Under the pieces are notes generated by a model, which worked only from the letters and a program-made list of their open reading frames with translations, was not told the origin of the DNA and did no database searches. This document shows positions 51,160-60,000 of a stretch of 64,000 bases of DNA, in pieces. The stretch is from BRH-c25 sp035627615. Lineage in GTDB: Bacteria; Bacillota; Clostridia; Lutisporales; Lutisporaceae. The position numbers and the translations under genes were made by a program. The DNA is taken from NCBI GenBank assembly GCA_035627615.1, contig DASPLL010000080.1:1-64000 (forward strand), given 5' to 3'. The first letter of the stretch is position 1, and each line of letters opens with the position of its first letter.

Positions 51160-51179
51160 AATCATCGCCTCCGTATAAT

Positions 51180-51238
51180 TGACAATCATTCTCATTAATC
51201 TATAATTTAATAATATACTTATTGAGAATGATTGTCAA
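51180..51238 (-). promoter_or_regulatory. feoA promoter flanked by two Fur boxes
   Basis: The minus strand has TTGACA (51238-51233), a 17-base spacer and TATTAT (51215-51210). TGAGAATGATTGTCA (51223-51237) overlaps the -35, and its exact inverse TGACAATCATTCTCA (51180-51194) lies past the start site. Each matches the 7-1-7 Fur box TGATAATNATTATCA at 12 of 14 fixed places. Iron-bound Fur would block initiation and clearance. Confidence 0.85.
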
Positions 51239-51418
51239 TAGCATTTACATATACATGGATAGAATATTTTTTTTTGAGAAATCTTATATTAGTGAATAAT
51301 GTTATATACGGGTATAGCACAATACACCAATACTATAAAATTGGCATAATGTGCCATTAGTATTTTCTTTGTGCTATTATGTACTTGTATAATTACTAAT
51401 TATCAGGAGGTAATCCAA

Positions 51419-52621
51419 TTGATTCGTTTATCAAAAAGAGCGGAACAAATGCCTTCATCACCAATACGGAAGCTTGTTCCATTTGCACAGGCTGCTAAGA
51501 AAAGCGGAACCAAAGTATATCACCTTAACATAGGACAGCCGGACATTAAAACTCCGGATCTGTTTTTCGATGCTATCAGAAATTTCTCTGCTCCTGTATT
51601 GGAGTATGCATTATCCCAGGGGAATCTCGACCTTATTAACTCCTTCAGAGAATATTATAAGAAATGGGATATCGATTTTGAAGAAGATGAAGTAATTATC
51701 ACAAACGGCGGAAGCGAAGCTTTGATACTTGCTTACTCTGCCATAGGCGACTACGATGACGAGGTTCTAGTTCCGGAACCTTTCTACGCCAATTACAACG
51801 GGTTTGCCGTTCAGGCAGGGATGCATGTCAAGCCTATAACTACCAAAGCAGAAGAAGGCTTCCACCTTCCCCAAAAAGAAGAAATCGAAAAGCTGATCAC
51901 TCCAAAGACTAAAGCAATAGCAATCTCCAATCCAGGCAATCCTACAGGTGCCATTTATACAAGAGAAGAGCTTGAGATGCTGGGGGAGTTTGCAAAGAAG
52001 CACGATCTCTTCCTTATTGGAGATGAAGTATATAGAGAGTTTGTATATGATGGTCTGAAATATACAAGTCTCATGCATATAGAAGGTATCGAAGACAGAG
52101 TTATAGTAATCGACAGTATATCCAAAAGGTACAGCGCTTGCGGAGCAAGAATCGGCTGCCTGTGCTCAAAGAATAAGGAGCTTATGCAGGCAATAATGAA
52201 GTTCGCACAGGCAAGGCTCTGTGTTCCTACACTTGAAATGATCGGCGCTACATATCTGGCCAATACTGCCAGGGAATATTTCGTTGAAGTAAACCAGGAG
52301 TATCAGAAGAGAAGAGATATCGTATACAAGGCTTTAAAGGAAATACCCGGCGTTGTATGTGAAAAACCTACCGGAGCATTTTATGTAATGGCCAAGCTCC
52401 CAATAGATGATGCAGATGAGTTTGCTAAATGGATGCTTACAGACTTCAGTCTGGACAAGGAAACTACAATGGTTGCACCCGGAGCCGGCTTCTATGCTAC
52501 ACCCGGACTTGGTAAGAATGAAATAAGAATTGCATACGTACTTAATGAAAAAGACCTTGCCAGAGCAATGCACCTGCTGGCTGAGGGAATCAAGAGTTAC
52601 AGGAAAGTAAAAGGATTATGA
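51419..52621 (+). CDS. Class I/II aminotransferase (aspartate-aminotransferase type)
   Basis: The one clear plus-strand gene, 400 residues from a TTG start preceded by AGGAGG at 8 bases (51405-51410). The PLP fold is shown by NGGSEALILAYSAIGDYDDEVLVPEPFYANY, SNPGNPTGAIYTREEL, IGDEVYREFVYDG and the lysine motif SISKRYSACGARIG (PLP Schiff-base Lys); a C-terminal arginine lies in ENEIRIAYVLN-like KNEIRIAYVLN. It uses pyridoxal phosphate to transfer amino groups; the exact substrate is not clear. TATAAT at 51388-51393 is a likely -10. It lies divergent to feoA. Confidence 0.95.
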   Translation: MIRLSKRAEQMPSSPIRKLVPFAQAAKKSGTKVYHLNIGQPDIKTPDLFFDAIRNFSAPVLEYALSQGNLDLINSFREYYKKWDIDFEEDEVIITNGGSEALILAYSAIGDYDDEVLVPEPFYANYNGFAVQAGMHVKPITTKAEEGFHLPQKEEIEKLITPKTKAIAISNPGNPTGAIYTREELEMLGEFAKKHDLFLIGDEVYREFVYDGLKYTSLMHIEGIEDRVIVIDSISKRYSACGARIGCLCSKNKELMQAIMKFAQARLCVPTLEMIGATYLANTAREYFVEVNQEYQKRRDIVYKALKEIPGVVCEKPTGAFYVMAKLPIDDADEFAKWMLTDFSLDKETTMVAPGAGFYATPGLGKNEIRIAYVLNEKDLARAMHLLAEGIKSYRKVKGL

Positions 52622-52625
52622 AATC

Positions 52626-52656
52626 AAAGGGACTGCATCAAAGATGCAGCCCCTTT
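52626..52656. terminator. Bidirectional terminator between the aminotransferase and DUF1292 genes
   Basis: AAAGGG-A-CTGCATC pairs with GATGCAG-C-CCCTTT over AAA. The single inner mismatch is A/C on the plus strand but a G/U pair on the minus strand. Both genes converge on it, with T-rich sequence on the plus side. Confidence 0.88.
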
Positions 52657-52661
52657 ACTTT

Positions 52662-52943
52662 TTAATTTGATTCTTCTTTCACCAATTCCTCATAAGCTTC
52701 TATTACCATGTTGAGTTCTTCCTCATCATCAATTCCTATGAGTATGTCCTCTCCGTTTTCATCCTGTTCGATCCTTAAAACGTATGCCTCGTCCACTTCC
52801 TCAGCTTCTGGGTCCCTTGTGTCATCTCTCGGCAGAAGTATTGCATATTCATTTTCATCTACTTCCAAAGTAGCGACAACCTCAAACTCAGTCTCATTTC
52901 CGTCTTCATCATAAAGCAGGATCAGATCCATTTCATCACTCAT
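52662..52943 (-). CDS. DUF1292 (YrzB-like) acidic protein
   Basis: A protein of 93 residues, very acidic. It opens with DLILLYDEDGNETEFEVVATLEVDENEYAILLP, the family signature, and ends in EDILIGIDDEEELNMVIEAYEEL. In Firmicutes yrzB follows ruvX, and here ruvX lies 101 bases upstream, which keeps the ireB-ruvX-yrzB order. Function is unknown. Confidence 0.92.
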   Translation of the reverse strand: MSDEMDLILLYDEDGNETEFEVVATLEVDENEYAILLPRDDTRDPEAEEVDEAYVLRIEQDENGEDILIGIDDEEELNMVIEAYEELVKEESN

Positions 52944-53044
52944 TCTAAATCACCTCAAATCTTACTAATTAAGGCTATTTTATCCTACCGACAATGTTGT
53001 GTCAATAAGACTAAAGCCTAATACTTTTCAACTGATTTCTCTGA

Positions 53045-53461
53045 TTATCTTTTCATATTATCCAGATAACCCTGCAATATCAACACCGCTGCTAACTTAT
53101 CAATTACTTTTTTTCTGTTTTCCCTTCTTACACTGGCTTCAATAAGCGTCCTTTCAGCAGCACAGGTAGTAAGCCTTTCGTCCCACATCTCGATCTCAAT
53201 TCCGGGGAATTTTTCTCTCAAAATATCAGAAAACTCTAATGACTTCTCTCCTCTTGGTCCAATGGTGTTATTCATATTCTTGGGTAATCCGATTACAATT
53301 CTTTTAATATCTTTCTCACAAATAATGTTTTTTAAACTATCAATATCATAATTTAAGCTTTTTCTTCTTATTGTGGTTATACCATGAGCTATCATGCCCA
53401 ATTCATCACTTACTGCGACACCTATAGTGGCATCTCCCAGATCCAGCCCCATTATTCTCAT
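53045..53461 (-). CDS. ruvX: RuvX/YqgF, RNase H-fold nuclease
   Basis: A protein of 138 residues from the ATG at 53461 (AAAGGAG upstream). MGLDLGDATIGVAVSDELGMIAHGITTI is the first metal-site strand (Asp), IVIGLPKNMNNTIGPRGEKSLEFSDIL and EMWDERLTTCAAERTLI hold the remaining acidic residues. Members are Holliday-junction resolvase-like and act in 16S rRNA 5' end processing in E. coli. A longer frame to 53602 lacks a ribosome site. Confidence 0.93.
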   Translation of the reverse strand: MRIMGLDLGDATIGVAVSDELGMIAHGITTIRRKSLNYDIDSLKNIICEKDIKRIVIGLPKNMNNTIGPRGEKSLEFSDILREKFPGIEIEMWDERLTTCAAERTLIEASVRRENRKKVIDKLAAVLILQGYLDNMKR

Positions 53462-53484
53462 ATTTTTGCTCCTTTGTATAATTA

Positions 53485-54432
53485 TTATATCACTTTTATG
53501 CAGAAATCGGGACAATATGCGCTGCAGTAGCCGCATAGCACACATTTTTGGGGATCGACGACCGCTTTGCCCTCTGCAATGGTTATCGCTTTTTGGGTAC
53601 ATTTTTTACTGCAGCTTCCACAGCCGGTGCACCAGGAATCGATATGCAGCCTTCTCTTTTTTTCCCTCAACCGCAGGCTTATATCCTCCGGTACCCGCTT
53701 TCCTTCAAATATCATGACATTGTTTTTTACTTCCTCGACACTTTGCATGCCTACTGCAATGGAATGAAGATTATCATTTGCCAATACAAATTTAAAGCAC
53801 TCCGCGCTTTCATTTATCATATTGCCCCCGCCTAAAGGCTTCATGGAAAATATGCCTTTGCCTCCTCGGGAAGCCACGGCAACCGCATCCAGCATCTCAT
53901 CTATACTTCCATCTATTATGCCCAGTCCTCTTTTGTTGACTATCGGATGCAGCACCTCGATCTCCTTATATTTCATCGAAGCTTTCACTGCGGCTACAGC
54001 ATGGGTGGATATACCGAAGCACCTTATATATCCCTTTTCCTTTGCTTCAAGGAAGTATTCCATCGCTTCCTGATGCCCTTTCAAGGTAAGCTCGCTTTCC
54101 TGCTCATGCAGTGAAAATATGTCGATATAGTCGGTACCAAGCTCCCTCAATGCTTTCTCAAGGCTTTTCTCAGCACCGTCCCTGGTATAGGCATAACATT
54201 TTGTTGATATTATTATATCCCCTCTTCTGCCCTTTACAGCGCTTCTTATATAATCATATGTTTCATAAAGCTCGGCCGTGTCTATGAAATTTACTCCCAT
54301 ATCAAAAGCGCACTTTATGACTGATGCTCCCTCCTCCAATCCGAGCCTGGATTGAAGAGGACCGATCGTGAGGCTGCCGAAACAGAGTCTCGAAACCCTG
54401 AGCTTTGTATTACCTAACATCCTGTAGTCCAT
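53485..54432 (-). CDS. Aldo/keto reductase with two 4Fe-4S clusters
   Basis: A protein of 315 residues. The AKR barrel has the tetrad residues in NFIDTAELYETY (Asp, Tyr), IISTKCYAYT (Lys) and IFSLHEQES (His). The C-terminus carries two cluster motifs, CTGCGSCSKKC and CVLCGYCSAYCPDFC. Such fusions are common in anaerobes; the electron donor may be ferredoxin, and substrates are unknown. The ATG at 54432 lies right after the stop of the preceding membrane-protein gene, so translation is coupled, and both are inserted between ireB and ruvX. Confidence 0.9.
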   Translation of the reverse strand: MDYRMLGNTKLRVSRLCFGSLTIGPLQSRLGLEEGASVIKCAFDMGVNFIDTAELYETYDYIRSAVKGRRGDIIISTKCYAYTRDGAEKSLEKALRELGTDYIDIFSLHEQESELTLKGHQEAMEYFLEAKEKGYIRCFGISTHAVAAVKASMKYKEIEVLHPIVNKRGLGIIDGSIDEMLDAVAVASRGGKGIFSMKPLGGGNMINESAECFKFVLANDNLHSIAVGMQSVEEVKNNVMIFEGKRVPEDISLRLREKKRRLHIDSWCTGCGSCSKKCTQKAITIAEGKAVVDPQKCVLCGYCSAYCPDFCIKVI

Positions 54433-54433
54433 T

Positions 54434-56596
54434 TCAGCTTTCATTCCTTTCATCTATGCACATGAGCAGCATGGTAAATGCTGTATATATCATTGCAGTA
54501 GCAGCTACCACAATTCCGGAGTCATTCACTGCAAAACCGGTAATCGCTGCTGCAGCTATGCTTATCCACGAATACCTGAGATATTTGTATCTGTCAAACA
54601 GCTTCTGCAGTAATCTGGCAGGTCTCCAGAACATGAAGGCTATTATCGCAATTATACTGAGCAGCACCTTTGTCCATATGGTATATCTGATAAGCCTCAG
54701 GTTCATTGAGACTTTCCTCTGTATTGTGGAAAATATGACTCCAGGCCCGTTGGCTCCTGCTTCCTTTACAAGGCTGCCCATATGCGACGGGCTTTTTATA
54801 CCCAGGGAGTCTGAAATTAACAAGGCTGCCGGTGCTGCGCACAATATGATCATACCTATACAGGCATTCCTTATATTAAATTTTATACCAAAAACCAGGA
54901 AATAGGCAAGCAAATAACCCACAGCTCCTGCCAGTGCACCCCCGAAGTTGGCACCCAGGAAGGTCAGACCCATGAGCAAGGTGCACGCAGTAAAGTATAA
55001 GAGCCCTGCGGCTTTATTGGGTCTCGCTCCTGTAAGCTCCTGAATACAACCGTTCACCATGAGTGAGCAGCCTATAAACATTCCTGCATATTCATTACCG
55101 ATTCCATAGAACCTTGCGCCTATTACAGGATCATATCCCAATACCGACTGTTTTATCAAAGTGCTTCCTGTGACAACATCAGCAGATATTCCTGTTAACA
55201 ACAGCAGGCACATTGCGAGCATCACTTTGATTTTATCCTTCAGCAGCCACTGCAGAATAATCGATAATAAAGCTGAAGCTGCAATTGTAATAGCTATATA
55301 ACCGGATTGACTGCCTCCTGTGGATGAGGCCGGCAAATAAAGAAGTACTATTGGAAATGCAAGAATAATATATGCTGTAAGGCTTATAAGCCATGAAACG
55401 ATATTTCCATATTCTTTTCTTAGAAAAATCACACCGGCAAATAACACACACAAGGCTGCCATCACCATGACAGCGTAGGTTGTAAGCACAGGAGACCGAA
55501 ATACAGATGTTATAACAATGCTTTTGTTCATGGCTTCTAGAAAATATAACGCTTTATCCCTTTTGACTTCCGTAATTGCACTGGTTCCAGCGTAGCCCAG
55601 CTTGCAGAGTATGTAATCTGCAATGTCCGTATTCAGAACAATTCCCTCTCTCCTGGTGCTGCTGGAACAAAGAAGCCCCTCCTCACCTGTTTCGTAAGAA
55701 ATAACAGGGGTAAGTCTATTGTTCCTTTCCGAGGAGGACCTGGAGGGATAAGTCGACATGAATATCAGCGTTCTAAAGCCGTTGTAGCTGACAAGCTCCT
55801 CAATAAAGCTGTCAATATCCTTCAGTATTGCTTGCTTATAAAGCTCGCAGGAATCATTTGACATAGATGTGCCATAGGCTTCCAGCCTCTCCATATCTCC
55901 TGTTTCTATCACCATAAATGAAGAAGCCGGCAGATATTGCTTGTACAATTCTGCCAGCCTGTTATAATCAGTTCTCCTTCCAAAAGGGAACAATTCATCT
56001 TCTATAAGAATATTTTCTGTCTCACCCAGGTCAACCATACCGCTGCTGTCCATGGCCACCAGCATAGAGCTTCTGTCCTTTTCTGAAGTATCGGCATTTC
56101 CAAGATAGCAGGCAGTGCCGTTGTTCTCATTGACAGCATCACCCAGATAACCGATATAGTTCAAAAACTCGCTTCCGCTGTTCCGGTCCCTGAGCTTGTG
56201 CAAATCCATATATGCAAGTCTGCCTGTCACAGCTTTCCTTCCGCTTGCAATACGGTAGCCGTTAAGATATTCTTCTCCGCTGCCTCCCAGCACCATGTTG
56301 TCATTAAGCTCAAGCCTTTTTCCCGAACCGATGATCAGCTTTGATTTTTCAGCACCGGCTTTTCCAGGCTGCCTGTTGTTCATAAGTGACACATGGCTTC
56401 GTCCTGCCAGTCTGCCAAGGTACTCCATTTCACTGATGTCCTCGATATCCAGGTAATCTGCAATAACAACTATTACTTTACCCTCTGCCGTTCCGGGAGC
56501 TGCAAGCTCCTCAGCTTCTGCACCTGCAAAAACAGCTCCAATGATTGCTGCTGCCGAAACAACCGCAGAAAAAAAAGCAAATTTAATTTTGCTCAA
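54434..56596 (-). CDS. Large membrane protein with alkaline-phosphatase-like ectodomain
   Basis: A protein of 720 residues. A signal sequence (about 1-28) leads to an outside domain (about 38-345) that recalls the alkaline-phosphatase superfamily: VIVVIADYLDIEDI, EYLGRLAGRSHVSLMNNRQPG, and a RTLIFMSTYPS strand. About 10 to 12 membrane segments follow (about 370-712), with a striking block GARFYGIGNEYAGMFIG near residue 485-500. I do not recognise a named family. It could modify or export a wall or lipid polymer, but this is a guess. It starts 27 bases after the ireB stop and is coupled to the ferredoxin-AKR gene. Confidence 0.75.
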   Translation of the reverse strand: MSKIKFAFFSAVVSAAAIIGAVFAGAEAEELAAPGTAEGKVIVVIADYLDIEDISEMEYLGRLAGRSHVSLMNNRQPGKAGAEKSKLIIGSGKRLELNDNMVLGGSGEEYLNGYRIASGRKAVTGRLAYMDLHKLRDRNSGSEFLNYIGYLGDAVNENNGTACYLGNADTSEKDRSSMLVAMDSSGMVDLGETENILIEDELFPFGRRTDYNRLAELYKQYLPASSFMVIETGDMERLEAYGTSMSNDSCELYKQAILKDIDSFIEELVSYNGFRTLIFMSTYPSRSSSERNNRLTPVISYETGEEGLLCSSSTRREGIVLNTDIADYILCKLGYAGTSAITEVKRDKALYFLEAMNKSIVITSVFRSPVLTTYAVMVMAALCVLFAGVIFLRKEYGNIVSWLISLTAYIILAFPIVLLYLPASSTGGSQSGYIAITIAASALLSIILQWLLKDKIKVMLAMCLLLLTGISADVVTGSTLIKQSVLGYDPVIGARFYGIGNEYAGMFIGCSLMVNGCIQELTGARPNKAAGLLYFTACTLLMGLTFLGANFGGALAGAVGYLLAYFLVFGIKFNIRNACIGMIILCAAPAALLISDSLGIKSPSHMGSLVKEAGANGPGVIFSTIQRKVSMNLRLIRYTIWTKVLLSIIAIIAFMFWRPARLLQKLFDRYKYLRYSWISIAAAAITGFAVNDSGIVVAATAMIYTAFTMLLMCIDERNES

Positions 56597-56623
56597 TTTA
56601 ATCTCCCCTGAATATTAGTGGGG

Positions 56624-56881
56624 CTACTTCCCATCAACATATGCTCTTACAAGCTCCTCCAGAAGCTCGTCTCTTTCAAGCTTCTTAATAAGGCTCCTTG
56701 CATTGTTGTGGCTTGTTATGTAGGTCGGGTCACCGGAAAGTATATATCCTACTATCTGGTTAATGGGGTTATAGCCTTTTTCTTTCAATGCGCTATATAC
56801 GGACAAAAGTATCTCCGGCGCTTCATATTTTTTATCCGTTTCAACCTTGAACTTCATTGTATCTTCAAATCTTTCGCTCAT
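56624..56881 (-). CDS. ireB: IreB-family regulatory phosphoprotein
   Basis: A protein of 85 residues. The body TMKFKVETDKK and SALKEKGYNPINQIVGYILSGDPTYITSHNNARSLIKKLERDELLEELVRAYV is almost the family consensus (formerly DUF965/YrzL). In Enterococcus it is phosphorylated by the IreK kinase and affects cephalosporin resistance; the phospho-Thr would be in the N-terminal DTMKF area. No kinase gene lies in this window. It usually sits between alaS and ruvX. Confidence 0.94.
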   Translation of the reverse strand: MSERFEDTMKFKVETDKKYEAPEILLSVYSALKEKGYNPINQIVGYILSGDPTYITSHNNARSLIKKLERDELLEELVRAYVDGK

Positions 56882-56922
56882 TTTTCCACCCCCAGCTTCA
56901 TAACTTCTTTTGTATATATTAT

Positions 56923-56951
56923 AATATAATATAGTTAATGATGCATTTCAA
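56923..56951 (-). promoter_or_regulatory. Promoter of ireB
   Basis: The minus strand has TTGAAA (56951-56946), a 17-base spacer and TATATT (56928-56923), 41 bases before the ireB start. Confidence 0.6.
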
Positions 56952-56986
56952 GGAAATGTTTGCATATGTAATGAGATTGTCATATG

Positions 56987-57009
56987 GAGGGCGCCATCCC
57001 GGCACCCTC
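56987..57009 (-). terminator. Hairpin after the glucan synthase gene
   Basis: GAGGGTGCC and GGCGCCCTC pair on the minus strand (one G/U) over 5 bases, 7 bases after the stop of the large gene. No T-run follows, so it may only protect the 3' end. Confidence 0.45.
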
Positions 57010-57015
57010 TTTAAT

Positions 57016-60000
57016 TCATCTCATGCTTACTTCCACTTTGTGTTCCATCCCGTCATCAACAAGCATTATCTCTCTACCTTCAAGCTTTGTTCCATCCTGC
57101 ACAATAGTTACTTCTCCCTTACTTACCCTGTCAGGGTTCCTTATTATTATACTGTAGGTCGTATTCCTGCCGTGCATATACTTAATATTGTACTCAGACC
57201 AATCCTTTGGTATGCAAGGTTCAAACACAATTCTGTCACCTTTTTTCTTAAATCCCAATATCTGCTGCATTCCTACATTGTACATCCAGCCTGAAGCACC
57301 TGTGTACCAGGTCCAGCCGCCGCGTCCCGTATGCGGAGGCACCGCATATACATCCGCTGCCATTACATAAGGCTCCACCTTGTACCTGGATGCTTCCAGC
57401 ATAGTATTGGCATGGTTTATGGGATTAAGCATGTTGAACAGCTCCCAGGCTTTGTCGCCATTGCCCATAATCGCATAAGCCATGACTACCCAGACAGCCG
57501 CATGGGTATACTGTCCTCCGTTTTCTCTTACTCCCGGGAGATACCCTTTTATATAGCCGGGCTCCATATCTCCTTCTTCAAAGGGCGGTGTGAGAAGCAT
57601 AATCAGACCGTCATCCTTCTTTATAAGGTACTGCTCAACTGCACCCATAGCTTCCCGGATCCTTTCAGGATTTGCCGCTCCTGAAATCACGGCCCAGGAT
57701 TGTGCGATTGAATCTATTTTACACTCTGTATTCTCAGCTGAGCCAAGAGGAAGGCCATTATCAAAATAAGCCCTTCTATACCAGTTTCCATCCCATGCAT
57801 TTTCCTCCTGGGCTTTTGCTATTTCTTTTGCAATATTCATGTATCTGTCGGCTTTATTCATATCCTTTTTCAGCCTGCAGAGCTCGGAGAAATTGATCAG
57901 TATATCGTACAGGAACCAGCCCAGCCATACACTTTCACCCTTTCCCTTGTTGCCCACCGTGCTCATCCCGTCATTCCAGTCTCCCGAGCCCATCAACGGT
58001 ATACCGTGGTGTCCGAACTTCAGGGCTCTTTCGATTGCCCTTATGCAGTGGTCATATAACGAAGTCCTTACGTCAGATACATATGGAATGTTGTACCTCT
58101 CATCCTCGCCCTCCTTAAGCTGCTCATCCTCCAGAAACTCAGCCCTGTTCTCAAGTATACCGATATCTCCTGTTCTGTTTATATAGTTGATCGTTACATA
58201 GGGCAGCCATAAAAGATCATCTGAAAACCTTGTCCTTATACCCTTATTTGAGCCCGGATGCCACCAATGCTGCACATCTCCTTCAAGGAACTGATGCGCA
58301 GCATGGAACAGTATCTGATTTTTCGTAAGCTCAGGAAGGGCATTAAGCACTGCCAATGAATCCTGAAGCTGATCTCTGAAGCCGTAAGCTCCGCCCGACT
58401 GGTAAAACGCAGTTCTCGCCCACATCCTGCAGTTTATTGTCTGGTAAAGGAGCCAGCCATTCAGCATGATATCCATATTCTTATCGGGAGTAGTTACCTC
58501 CACCTTTCTCAGAATCCCTTCCCAGAAGGCTTTTACCTCGGCCAGAGCTTTGTATACTTCCTTTATATTCCTGTATTTTTCCGTACAGGTACTCACAGCT
58601 TTGTGACTGTCATATTGTCCCAGCATGAATACCAGTTCTTTCTGTTCCCTGGGCTTTAATTCGACTATGGCCTGAATGCAGGCACAGGGATCAAATCCTG
58701 CACCCAGAGTATTCGGGAGCCTATCTTTCCGTAAAGCTTCGGGATGCTTCAGGCTGCCCATATTCCCCAGGAATTCCCGTCTGTCTCCTGTATAATATCT
58801 TTCCTCGGCATTTGTATCAAGGAATGCAATTCTATCCGGAAAATCAGTGTTATAGTTGTTTCTTATCAGAATTGCACCATTACCGTGCAGTTCCGTATAA
58901 ACATGCTGTGCCGTGCTTTGATCGGAAACACCCAATACAGTTCTTGCATAATAGGTTGCAGAAAGCTGCTTTCTGGAGGCAGTTGTATTTTTTAATTTCA
59001 GCACGCACAGCTTCACACTGTCAGATACCGGTGCGAATTCCGTAAGCTCATGCTCAATTCCATTCCAGCCATGCTCAAAAACCGAATAACCGAAGCCGTG
59101 TCTGATTATATATGGCGCTGCCGTCCTTATGGGTCGTGGGGTCACAGACCATATTTCACCGGTATTTTCATCCCTCATATATATTATCTCACCGGAGGGA
59201 TCCAGCACCGGGTCATTGGACCAGGTAGTAAGCTTGTTCTCTCTGCTGTTCTCTGCCCAGGTTGTAGATGCGCCCGATTCCGTAACAAGGAAGCCTATGC
59301 TTTTATTCGCAACTATGTTGCTCCATGGTACAGGTGTATTCATACCTTCAGTAAGCTTTATAACATATTCCCTTCCCTCTTTGTCAAAGCCTCCATAACC
59401 ATTAAAGCCCTGAAGTGCAATTGGTTTAACGTCATTTTTGTTGTGCCCCTTGCCTTTGTCCTTCCAACGCTTATACTCAAATACATTTTCTCCGTTTCTT
59501 ACTTTTGTCTGGACTGACAGTGCACCATTCCTTCCCCTTACCACTATTCTTGCTGCTGCGGAAAGAAGCTGCTTATCTTCTTCAGGAATCGATCTTCCCT
59601 GTTTTATGAACACACCGCCTGCCTTTTCCCTTATATCTCTGGCATGACTGACAGATACCATATCCTGCAGCAGGTTGTACAGAGGCTGCGAATAGCTGCC
59701 TTCCTCCTCGTTTACTATCACTATATCGACAATCAGACCTTTGAGCCTCCAGTATTCATGTGCCTTCAACAGCTCCTTGATGAAATCTATCTCTTCTGCC
59801 TTTTCAATATACGCCAGCACTATCGGAAGATCTCCGGAAATTCCATAGCTCCAGAGTCCTGGCTGCCCTTTCCTGTTATCTCTTATCGCATTTTCCTGCC
59901 TTCTCCGGAGAGGACTAAGGTATATAATCTGGGACATAAGCTGCCTGTACAGCTCAATTTCCTCTTTCCTGAGATTCAGATACCTCATCTCAACCTGGCT

